Source: Saprospiraceae bacterium (lineage in GTDB: Bacteria; Bacteroidota; Bacteroidia; Chitinophagales; Saprospiraceae). Taken from it: a DNA stretch of 16,977 bases. Positions 6,216 through 13,281 of the stretch are shown here, one piece after another. Each line of letters opens with the position of its first letter. Positions within the stretch are counted from its first letter, which is position 1. The notes below the pieces were generated by a model. That model was not told the origin of the DNA, did not search any database, and saw only the letters and a program-made list of their open reading frames with translations. The DNA lies in NCBI GenBank assembly GCA_020630895.1, contig JAHDII010000043.1:1-16977 (forward strand). Reading direction: 5' to 3'. A program made the translations under genes and the position numbers.

Positions 6216-6911
6216 TTATAAATATTTAAAAATTGTCCATAAAATTTTTTGTCCTGCACCTATCGTTCCTCTAATCGTTCCAGATACTTTTGAAAATCCA
6301 ATTCGCACTCTATAATGAACAGGAACTTCTATACACTTCATTTTTTGTTTCGCTGCTTTTACTTGCATCTCTACCGTCCAACCATACGTTTTATCCTTCA
6401 TATCCAAAGCTAATAATTGATCATATTTAATAGCTCTAAAAGGACCTAAATCAGTAAAATGATATTTATAAAATAAACGAATTAAATTGGTAGCTAACCA
6501 GTTTCCAAATATTTGTTGGGGTGTCATAGAACCTTTTTCCAAATTTCCTAAAGCCCTAGAACCAATAACTAAATCATAATCATCATTAATAATAGGAGCT
6601 ACTACTTCGGGTAATTGTTCTGGATGATCTGAATAATCGGCATCTAAAAAAACAATAATATCTGGTTTTTCTTTCTTTTGTGCTACATAATTCAGTCCAA
6701 ATAAACAAGCATTTCCATATCCCTTAATCGGTGCATCTACTACTGTAGCTCCTTGTGATTGAGCTACTTTAACCGTTGCATCTGTACTTAGATTATTACA
6801 AACAATGACTTCTCTTACCCAATCAGATGGAATATCTTTGAGTACATTCCCTATTGCATTTTCTTCATTAAACGCAGGGATAATCACATCTATTTTTGGT
6901 CGATTGAACAT
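6216..6911 (-). CDS. Family-2 glycosyltransferase, polyprenyl-phosphate sugar transferase-like
   Basis: A soluble or peripherally membrane-bound GT2 enzyme resembling dolichyl/polyprenyl-phosphate mannosyl- and glucosyltransferases, which move a sugar from a nucleotide donor onto a lipid phosphate. The nucleotide-binding start is DVIIPAFNEENAIG, the DxD motif is FLDADYSDHPEQL (Asp90 and Asp92), and DLVIGSRALG and FTDLGPFRAIKYD are typical of this branch. The protein ends with a short hydrophobic stretch (KILWTIFKYL) but has no real TM domain. ATG at 6911 is chosen over a TTG one codon upstream (6914). It is the first gene of a two-gene unit with the processive glycosyltransferase and is divergent from the gene at 6987, with 75 bp between. 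The family is firm; donor and acceptor are unknown. Confidence 0.9.
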   Translation of the reverse strand: MFNRPKIDVIIPAFNEENAIGNVLKDIPSDWVREVIVCNNLSTDATVKVAQSQGATVVDAPIKGYGNACLFGLNYVAQKKEKPDIIVFLDADYSDHPEQLPEVVAPIINDDYDLVIGSRALGNLEKGSMTPQQIFGNWLATNLIRLFYKYHFTDLGPFRAIKYDQLLALDMKDKTYGWTVEMQVKAAKQKMKCIEVPVHYRVRIGFSKVSGTIRGTIGAGQKILWTIFKYL

Positions 6912-6986
6912 CAAGGGTAAAGGTAGAATATTTTTTTAAAGATTTCTTGTCTTGAATAAGACATTGTTTTTTAATAATTTTAAATC

Positions 6987-7337
6987 ATGGAAACTATTAT
7001 CAATTATCATAATAAAATATTTCGAGCAGAATCGAACACAGAAAATGGAGAAGTAGAAAATTCTACATTATTCCATTATCGACAAAAAAATAATATTATT
7101 TGGGCGACGTATCAAGGAAAAAATATTCGCTTTGGAACATTAACAGGTATTATTTTAGATAATGGATATTTAAAATTTTCCTATCAACATATTAATATAG
7201 ATAATGAAATAATGACGGGCAAATGTATTTCTGTTCCTGAAATTCTTCCTAATAAAAAAATTAGATTACATGAAACATGGGAATGGACTTGTAAAGATTT
7301 TTCTAAAGGACAATCCTCTATTGTGGAAATAGATTAA
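6987..7337 (+). CDS. Small conserved protein, often labelled 'N-acetylglutamate synthase'
   Basis: A 116-residue cytosolic protein made of short beta strands: YHNKIFRAESNTENGEV, then TLFHYRQKNNIIWATYQGKN, IRFGTLTGIILDNG and IRLHETWEWTCKDFSKGQS. From memory this matches a small family widespread in Bacteroidota and Firmicutes that databases often name N-acetylglutamate synthase. It has no acetyltransferase fold or acetyl-CoA motif that I can see, so I would not use that name for function. The repeating pattern of aromatic and Gly residues suggests a compact beta sheet. It is expressed away from the glycosyltransferase pair and sits 74 bp before the DUF445 gene. Its role is unknown. Confidence 0.8.
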   Translation: METIINYHNKIFRAESNTENGEVENSTLFHYRQKNNIIWATYQGKNIRFGTLTGIILDNGYLKFSYQHINIDNEIMTGKCISVPEILPNKKIRLHETWEWTCKDFSKGQSSIVEID

Positions 7338-7364
7338 ATATGCCTTAATTACAAATTAATTCTG

Positions 7365-7372
7365 TATTTTAG
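7365..7372 (+). promoter_or_regulatory. Possible promoter box before the DUF445 gene
   Basis: TATTTTAG matches the Bacteroidota -7 consensus TAnnTTTG at all but one base, 40 nt before the ATG. No TTTG-type -33 box is seen at normal spacing. In such AT-rich DNA this is weak evidence. Confidence 0.25.
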
Positions 7373-7411
7373 CGTTTAGATGGGACTAAACCACTTTGTC
7401 TAAAACAACAA

Positions 7412-8686
7412 ATGGAGGGAATCAAAACATTTATATTAGAAGCATGGCCAAGTATTTCTCCTTGGCTTATTTATTTAATTATTCCTGTTTCTGCTGCGAT
7501 TATTGGTTGGTTAACTAATAAACTAGCCATTTATATGACCTTTTACCCTGTTCAATTTAAAGGATATATTATTAGTGATAAAAAACCTTGGATGCGTTTG
7601 GGGTGGCAAGGAATTATTCCTTTAAAAGCTACCAAGATGGCAAGTATTTCTTCTGATATGATATTAGAACATTTAATTGATATTAAGGAAATTTTTAATC
7701 GATTAAATCCTAATAGAATAGCTGAAGAATTAGAATCTAATGTAAGAACTTTATCGAGAGAAATCATGGAAAAGGCAATGAAAGAAAATTTGCCTATCCT
7801 TTGGAAAACACTTCCAAAAAATAGAAAAGAAAAAATTATTCAACAAGCAATTGATGAATTTCCTAAGGCTGTTGAAGGAATGATGGAAGAAATTAAAAAT
7901 GATATTATTGATTTATGGGATGTTAAAGCAATGGTCCTTGAAGAAATAGATAATGATAGAGGTATTATGAACGAATTATTTATTCGTTGTGGTGAACAAG
8001 AATTCAAGTTTATTGAAAAATCAGGTTTTTATTTTGGTTTCCTTTTTGGATTATTACAAATGGTCATGTGGTATTTTATTCAAGGATATTCTTGGGCTTG
8101 GGTTACGCTTCCTATCGCTGGTTTAATTGTTGGATATTTAACTAATGCTATAGCTCTCAAAATGATTTTCCAACCTGAAAATCCTATTAAAATTGGACCT
8201 ATCACTTTTCAAGGATTATTAATGAAACGACAAAAAGAAGTTTCTAAAGAATTTGGAAAAGTATTGTCTAGAAGATTATTTACGATGAAAAATATTTTTG
8301 ATAATATTATTCATGGACATGCAACAGAAAAAATTATTGAATTGGTAGAAAGAAGCGTTAATGATGTTATTGATAAAACAGCAGGATTGAATCGTTCTTT
8401 AATACAAATTGCTACAGGAACAAGCACTTATCAAAATATCAAACAAATGGCGATTCATACTTTTACAAAAGAATTACCCAAATCTATTACAGATGTTTTT
8501 GATTATGCAGAAAATGCATTAGATATTGAAGATACCGTAGCAGACAAAATGGCTAATCTACCAGCAGATGAATTTCTAGGATTTATGCGTCCTGCTTTTA
8601 AAGAAGACGAATGGAAGTTAATTATTATTGGTGCGTTACTTGGAATGGGAGCAGGATGGATTCAGGCATCATTACTAGTTTTTTAA
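7412..8686 (+). CDS. DUF445 family membrane protein
   Basis: A 424-residue integral membrane protein of the DUF445 family, of unknown biochemical role. It is built as two related halves. The first carries a TM segment and IGWLTNKLAIYMTFYP (31-46) followed by GWQGIIPLKATKMA (64-77). The second carries TM segments at about 205-240 and VGYLTNAIALKMIFQP (240-255) followed by FQGLLMKRQKEVSKEFG (266-282). The repeated 'G(W/Y)LTN..A...(T/I)F.P' motif is the family signature. Between the halves lie amphipathic helices, and the C terminus (about 403-424) is a last TM segment. The next gene, comF-like, begins 3 nt after its stop, so the two are probably one operon although no functional link is known. 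Confidence 0.9.
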   Translation: MEGIKTFILEAWPSISPWLIYLIIPVSAAIIGWLTNKLAIYMTFYPVQFKGYIISDKKPWMRLGWQGIIPLKATKMASISSDMILEHLIDIKEIFNRLNPNRIAEELESNVRTLSREIMEKAMKENLPILWKTLPKNRKEKIIQQAIDEFPKAVEGMMEEIKNDIIDLWDVKAMVLEEIDNDRGIMNELFIRCGEQEFKFIEKSGFYFGFLFGLLQMVMWYFIQGYSWAWVTLPIAGLIVGYLTNAIALKMIFQPENPIKIGPITFQGLLMKRQKEVSKEFGKVLSRRLFTMKNIFDNIIHGHATEKIIELVERSVNDVIDKTAGLNRSLIQIATGTSTYQNIKQMAIHTFTKELPKSITDVFDYAENALDIEDTVADKMANLPADEFLGFMRPAFKEDEWKLIIIGALLGMGAGWIQASLLVF

Positions 8687-8689
8687 ATT

Positions 8690-9400
8690 ATGAATATTAG
8701 AAAAAAACGATATTCTATTATCAACGATTTTGTAGCACTCCTATATCCTAGATTGTGCCTTTCTTGCCAAAATCAACTGGCTCATAAAAAAGATCTTATT
8801 TGTTTGAGTTGTGAACAAGATTTACCTCTAACAGAACATCATCTTTTAAAAGATAATGAATTTACTAATATTTTTTATGGTAGAGTTCCTATACAATTTG
8901 GTGCTGCCCGATATTATTTTAGTTCTAGCAAAAAAGTAAAAAAGCTCATTCATCATTTAAAATATAAAAGCAAAACACAAATTGGAATCTTTATAGGAAA
9001 ACAATATGCTGCTGTCTTAAAAGATAGCCCTTTATTTCCTCAAATAGATATGATTATTCCTGTTCCTTTACATCCTATTAAATTACACCAAAGAGGATAT
9101 AATCAAAGTGAAGCTTTTGGAAAAGGATTGAGTCAAGTATTACAAATCCCTCTTAAAACTCAATTTTTATTAAGAAAAGAATATACCACTTCCCAAACTC
9201 AAAAAACTAGAATTTCAAGAATTGAAAATGTTAAAAATGCTTTTGAAGTTCAAGAAGCACAAGTTCTTAAAAATCAACATATTTTATTAATTGATGATGT
9301 ATTAACTACAGGTGCAACTCTAGAAGCTTGTGCTAATACTTTATTAGAAAAAGAACCTTCTTTAAAAATAAGTATGCTCACAATAGCGTTTGCTCAATAG
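8690..9400 (+). CDS. ComF-family phosphoribosyltransferase-like protein
   Basis: A 236-residue member of the ComF/GntX family. The N terminus carries a zinc-ribbon-like four-Cys cluster (C23, C26, C38, C41). The rest is a type I phosphoribosyltransferase fold with IIPVPLHPIKLHQRGYNQS (122-140), the family block that includes R135-G-Y-N-Q, and the PRPP-binding loop LLIDDVLTTGATLEA (199-213), whose two acidic residues precede TTGAT. ComF in naturally competent bacteria is a cytosolic protein needed for DNA uptake and transformation; whether this organism is competent is not shown here. Length and domain order are normal. The gene follows DUF445 by 3 nt. Confidence 0.92.
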   Translation: MNIRKKRYSIINDFVALLYPRLCLSCQNQLAHKKDLICLSCEQDLPLTEHHLLKDNEFTNIFYGRVPIQFGAARYYFSSSKKVKKLIHHLKYKSKTQIGIFIGKQYAAVLKDSPLFPQIDMIIPVPLHPIKLHQRGYNQSEAFGKGLSQVLQIPLKTQFLLRKEYTTSQTQKTRISRIENVKNAFEVQEAQVLKNQHILLIDDVLTTGATLEACANTLLEKEPSLKISMLTIAFAQ

Positions 9401-9463
9401 ATTTTATAATAAATTTATTTTTAAAATTTAACAAGATTCACTCAGTAAATTCAATGTTATTAA

Positions 9464-9471
9464 TAACTTTG
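9464..9471 (+). promoter_or_regulatory. Probable promoter box for rmlD
   Basis: TAACTTTG is a full match to the Bacteroidota TAnnTTTG box, 37 nt before the rmlD ATG in a 108-bp intergenic gap after comF. No clear TTTG -33 element is seen at 19-21 nt upstream. Its position and exact match make it a fair candidate for an independent start of transcription. Confidence 0.45.
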
Positions 9472-9508
9472 TCTTTCTAAAAAAAGATATAGAACACATA
9501 GTAAGAAA

Positions 9509-10390
9509 ATGAATGTACTAGTTATAGGAGGAGAAGGACAATTAGGGTCTGAAATTAAGCGACTTTCCAACTCTTGGAAAGATGCAAATTTTGCATTTAC
9601 TTCTTTTGAAAATTTAGATATTACTCAAAAAAAACAAGTAGATGCTCATATCAATGGAAAAGATTATGATTTCTGTATCAATTGTGCAGCTTATACTGCC
9701 GTAGATAAAGCAGAAGAATTACCCGATTTAGCTAGAGAAGTCAATGTTATAGGAGTTCAAAATATTGCTCAAGCTTGTTCTGCTAATGATATTACTTTGA
9801 TTCATATTTCTTCAGATTATGTATATCATAATGAAGTGAATCGTCCTATTTTAGAAAATGATCCTACTACGCCTAAAGGAGTATATGCTTCCACAAAATT
9901 ACAAGGAGATTTTGCTGCAAAAAGTTATAATGATAAAACAATTGTAATCCGTACTTCTTGGGTATATTCTATGCATGCTCATAATTTTGTAAAAACAATG
10001 CTTCGTTTGGGTAAAGAAAAAGATGAACTCAATATTGTTTATGATCAAATAGGAACACCCACCCATGCTAAAGATATTGCCTTAGCCATTTTTGAAATCA
10101 TGAAATATAATACCCAAAATGAACCTCAATATGGTATTTTTAATTTCAGTAATGAAGGAGTTACTTCTTGGTATGATTTTACATTAGAAATATTCAGAAT
10201 TAATAAAGTAGAATGTAAAGTCAATCCTATTTTATCAAAACAATACCCTACTCCTGCTCAAAGGCCTTCTTTTAGTGTTTTAGATAAATCAAAAATTAAA
10301 AAAACATTCCAACTAGAAATTCCTCATTGGAAAGATAGCTTAGCTGATTGTTTAAAACTATTAAAGAAGTTTGATAATATTAAGGTGTAA
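9509..10390 (+). CDS. rmlD: dTDP-4-dehydrorhamnose reductase (RmlD)
   Basis: A cytosolic short-chain reductase of 293 residues, the usual length, which reduces dTDP-4-keto-L-rhamnose to dTDP-L-rhamnose with NAD(P)H as the last step of rhamnose donor synthesis. The Rossmann start is VLVIGGEGQLG (3-13); NCAAYTAVDKAE (58-69) and HISSDYVYHN (99-108) are RmlD-specific. The catalytic pair is Y126-xxx-K130 in GVYASTKLQGD. IRTSWVYS (147-154) and YDQIGTPTHAKDIA (178-191) are substrate-side family motifs. rmlA, rmlB and rmlC are not next to it, so it may be scattered, or it could be a reductase for a related 6-deoxysugar. A promoter box lies just upstream. Rhamnose would be consistent with a role in surface polysaccharide alongside the glycosyltransferases in this window. 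Confidence 0.9.
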   Translation: MNVLVIGGEGQLGSEIKRLSNSWKDANFAFTSFENLDITQKKQVDAHINGKDYDFCINCAAYTAVDKAEELPDLAREVNVIGVQNIAQACSANDITLIHISSDYVYHNEVNRPILENDPTTPKGVYASTKLQGDFAAKSYNDKTIVIRTSWVYSMHAHNFVKTMLRLGKEKDELNIVYDQIGTPTHAKDIALAIFEIMKYNTQNEPQYGIFNFSNEGVTSWYDFTLEIFRINKVECKVNPILSKQYPTPAQRPSFSVLDKSKIKKTFQLEIPHWKDSLADCLKLLKKFDNIKV

Positions 10391-10477
10391 TCATTATTTT
10401 TCATTTATTGATGTTGCTTAATTGGCACATAATATATTTTATACTATTATAATTAGAAGAATATATAGTATTAGTAG

Positions 10478-10485
10478 TATTTTTG
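10478..10485 (+). promoter_or_regulatory. Possible promoter box for the PhoD-like gene
   Basis: TATTTTTG is a full TAnnTTTG match 34 nt before the ATG, inside a 129-bp gap that separates this gene from rmlD. The surrounding DNA is very AT-rich and no -33 element is clear. Confidence 0.4.
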
Positions 10486-10519
10486 ATCATTCATATTATC
10501 ATCTTTCAATTTTATTATA

Positions 10520-12361
10520 ATGAAACAATTTACTACGCTCTTATTTTATCTTTTATTTTCCACAGCATTATTAGCTCAAAAAAATGCTTCGTTTTACGAT
10601 AGCAATCGCTTTGGAGAATTTGAAACTTTAGAACCTTTTTATCATGGTGTTGCTTCTGGTGACCCTACAGAAAGCTCCGTTATTTTATGGACTCGTATTT
10701 CTACAGATTCTCTTCTTGCAAATATTCAATGGACTCTCGCAAGAGATACTGGAATGACAGATATTGTCGATCAAGGTTGGGTAATAACAGATGGAGAAAG
10801 TGATTTTACAGTAAAAATAGATGTCCAAAATTTAGACCCTTACACTACCTATTATTATGATTTTTATAGCCAAGAAAAATATTCATTACGAGGAAGAACT
10901 AAAACTGCTCCAAGTGGCAATATAGATTCTTTACGTTTTGCAGTCGTTTCTTGTTCTAATTTTGCTCATGGATTTTTTCATGTTTATGATAAATTAGTGG
11001 ATAGAAATGATATTGATGCTGTTATTCATCTTGGAGATTATATTTATGAATATGGAGATGGAGAATTTGGCGATGTAAGAGAATTAGAGCCATCTCAAGA
11101 AATTTTAACTATTTCTGATTATAGAATGCGTCATAGTTATTACAAACTAGATCCTCATTTAAGAAGATTACACCAACAATATCCTATTATATCGACTTGG
11201 GATGATCACGAATCAGCAAATAATGCTTGGTATGGAGGAGCAGAAAACCATAATCCAGGACAAGGCGAAGGAGATTGGTTTGAAAGAAAATCTGCTTCTA
11301 TCCAAGTTTATAATGAATGGATGCCCATTCGAACTCCAGACATGAATGATTCTGAAAGAATTTATAGAAAATTATCTTATGGAAATCTAATGGATTTATT
11401 CGTATTAGATACTCGTATTTATGGTAGAGATGAACAAGGAGGTGATAGTTCCGATCCTAATAGAACGATTCTAGGAGCGAATCAAACTACTTGGTTACAA
11501 AATGAACTGATTAATTCTTCTGCAAAATGGCAAGTACTAGGAAATCAAGTTATGGTGGCTCCACTAGAAGTTTTTGGAAATCCTGTTAATGATGACCAAT
11601 GGGATGGCTATCAAGCTGAAAGAGATAATTTATACAATACTGTTATTAATAATAATGTACCCAATATGGTAGTACTTACTGGAGATATTCATACATCATG
11701 GGCGAATGATTTACCTATGGATGGTTATGATGAAGATACTGGCGCTAATTCTGCTGGAGTAGAATTTGTTACAACTAGTGTTACTTCTCCAGGTTTACCC
11801 TTACCAGGTTTAGAAAATTTAATTTTGCCTTTTAATACTCATATCAAATGGGCAAATTTGGATAATAGAGGTTATCTTATTTTAGATATTAATAATACAA
11901 GATGTCAAGGAGATTGGTACTTTATTGGAAGTGTTACAGATGCTACAACTACAGATAGTCATGCCAATTCTTGGTTTACCAATGATGGTACTCGACACCT
12001 TCAAGAAGCGAATGCTCCAAGTGATCCAAAACCAAGTATTTTTGCTATTTATGCACCTGAAGATCCTCGTTCCGCTCCTATGACTCCGAATCATAATTTG
12101 AATGAACTTGCTTTTGTTGGAGTACATCCAAATCCTGCAAGTAACGATATTTATTTACAATTTTTTAATCATGAAACAGTTGATATGACTTTAGTGATTC
12201 ATGATGTTACAGGAAAAGAACTAATTATAGAAGACTTAGGAAAAAGACAAGCTGGATTACAAAATAAAACAATTGATGTTTCATCATTGAGCAGTGGCAC
12301 TTATTTTGTTGTTCTTAAAACTGCTCTAGGTTCTTATAGAAAAACGATTATAAAGCAATAA
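10520..12361 (+). CDS. PhoD-like secreted alkaline phosphatase with T9SS sorting domain
   Basis: A 613-residue exported metallophosphatase. Residues 1-19 are a Sec signal peptide ending in ALLAQ. The N-terminal PhoD beta domain starts at FYHGVASGDPTESSVILWTR (40-59). The metal centre is shown by VVSCSN (Cys145), HLGDYIYEYG (Asp173), STWDDHESANN (Asp228, Asp229, His230) and LTGDIHTSWAND (Asp389, His391). FVTTSVTSPG (416-425) is also typical of PhoD. From about residue 531, FVGVHPNPASNDIYLQF through GTYFVVLKT to the C terminus is a T9SS type A sorting domain, so the enzyme should cross the outer membrane and be cleaved or anchored outside. PhoD enzymes hydrolyse phosphate mono- and diesters with Fe/Ca centres; the natural substrate is not known. 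It is a single-gene unit with its own promoter candidate and a strong terminator. Phosphate-starvation control is plausible, but no Pho-type box was recognised. Confidence 0.92.
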   Translation: MKQFTTLLFYLLFSTALLAQKNASFYDSNRFGEFETLEPFYHGVASGDPTESSVILWTRISTDSLLANIQWTLARDTGMTDIVDQGWVITDGESDFTVKIDVQNLDPYTTYYYDFYSQEKYSLRGRTKTAPSGNIDSLRFAVVSCSNFAHGFFHVYDKLVDRNDIDAVIHLGDYIYEYGDGEFGDVRELEPSQEILTISDYRMRHSYYKLDPHLRRLHQQYPIISTWDDHESANNAWYGGAENHNPGQGEGDWFERKSASIQVYNEWMPIRTPDMNDSERIYRKLSYGNLMDLFVLDTRIYGRDEQGGDSSDPNRTILGANQTTWLQNELINSSAKWQVLGNQVMVAPLEVFGNPVNDDQWDGYQAERDNLYNTVINNNVPNMVVLTGDIHTSWANDLPMDGYDEDTGANSAGVEFVTTSVTSPGLPLPGLENLILPFNTHIKWANLDNRGYLILDINNTRCQGDWYFIGSVTDATTTDSHANSWFTNDGTRHLQEANAPSDPKPSIFAIYAPEDPRSAPMTPNHNLNELAFVGVHPNPASNDIYLQFFNHETVDMTLVIHDVTGKELIIEDLGKRQAGLQNKTIDVSSLSSGTYFVVLKTALGSYRKTIIKQ

Positions 12362-12381
12362 ATTTTATTAAAACAAGAGTT

Positions 12382-12414
12382 CATCCCGAATTTTAGTGAT
12401 TAAAATTCGGGATG
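12382..12414. terminator. Perfect 14-bp hairpin terminator between convergent genes
   Basis: CATCCCGAATTTTA (12382-12395) pairs perfectly with TAAAATTCGGGATG (12401-12414) around loop GTGAT, followed rightward by TCTTATTTTTATT. It sits 20 nt after the PhoD stop and 8 nt before the rlmF stop, so it ends PhoD transcription and probably rlmF from the other side; the leftward T-tract is weaker. Confidence 0.92.
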
Positions 12415-12422
12415 TCTTATTT

Positions 12423-13265
12423 TTATTGAAAAGTCCAAGCAACAAAACGACTTTTTTTATTCCCCTGCCCCATTTCTACTATCTTAAATTCTGAGGGAGA
12501 TATTTTTCGAATAGCTCTTTTTATATGCTTTAAGTTATCTTTTTTAGATATTAAAGAAGTAAACCAATCTACTTGATTTTTGAATACAACACTTTCTTCA
12601 ATCATTTTTTTCACAAAAGCTTCTTCTCCTCCTTTATACCATAATTCATTAGAACGACCTCCAAAATTGAGTGTATTTTCTCCTTCAAGTTTTAAATTTT
12701 TAACCTTGCGTTGATTCCTTTTCTTTGCATCACCTTGGCTTTTATGAAAAGGAGGATTACATACAACAACATCAAATACATCTTTTTTTTGAATCACTTG
12801 ATTCAAAATATGATTTTTATTTTTTTGATGTCTTAATTCTATCGTTTTTAAAATAGAATTATCATCAATAATTTTTTGTGCATTTTTAAGAGAACTCATT
12901 TCTACTTCACTAGCTACACATTTCCAATTCAAATGGCAAGTCGCTAAAATAGGATAAATCAAATTAGCTCCTGTTCCAATATCTAATAAACAGATATTTT
13001 CTTTATCTACCAAATCTGCTATATATAATAAGTAATCTAAACGTCCAGGAATAGGAGGACATAAATTATTTTTAGGAATATCCCATACAATACCATAATG
13101 AACTTTAAGCAAAGCACTATTTAAAGCTTTAACTGCTTTTTCATCAGCAAACTTTATCGTTTGATTCCCATATTGATTGATAAAAACAAAATCCTTTAAA
13201 AGACTATATTCTTGAATTAAAAGATCAAAATCATAATCTTTAATAAATGGATTTTTTTCATGCAT
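12423..13265 (-). CDS. rlmF: 23S rRNA (adenine-1618-N6)-methyltransferase RlmF
   Basis: A cytosolic SAM-dependent enzyme of 280 residues that methylates N6 of A1618 in 23S rRNA during ribosome assembly. The whole length follows the RlmF pattern: YDFDLLI at 11-17; FADEKAVKALNSALLK (39-54); WDIPKNNLCPPIPGRLDYL (61-79), which is specific to this family; the SAM-binding motif LLDIGTGANLIYP (93-105); and the catalytic N170-P-P-F173 of N6-adenine methyltransferases. LNFGGRSNELWYKGGEEAF (199-217) and the C-terminal MGQGNKKSRFVAWTF complete the match. It begins 16 nt after the stop of the large surface-protein gene and is probably transcribed with it, although the two functions look unrelated. Confidence 0.96.
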   Translation of the reverse strand: MHEKNPFIKDYDFDLLIQEYSLLKDFVFINQYGNQTIKFADEKAVKALNSALLKVHYGIVWDIPKNNLCPPIPGRLDYLLYIADLVDKENICLLDIGTGANLIYPILATCHLNWKCVASEVEMSSLKNAQKIIDDNSILKTIELRHQKNKNHILNQVIQKKDVFDVVVCNPPFHKSQGDAKKRNQRKVKNLKLEGENTLNFGGRSNELWYKGGEEAFVKKMIEESVVFKNQVDWFTSLISKKDNLKHIKRAIRKISPSEFKIVEMGQGNKKSRFVAWTFQ

Positions 13266-13281
13266 ATTATTAAATGATATT

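Noticed and set aside
7375..7404. Inverted repeat TTTAGA/TCTAAA before the DUF445 gene
   Set aside because: Only 6 AT-rich pairs with an 18-nt loop; too weak for an operator or riboswitch.
7552..7767. Leftward open frame inside the DUF445 gene
   Set aside because: It is antisense to the family signature region, without a promoter or known domain.
11882..12127. Leftward open frame inside the PhoD-like gene
   Set aside because: Its composition is unlike a real protein and it lies fully within a well-supported gene.
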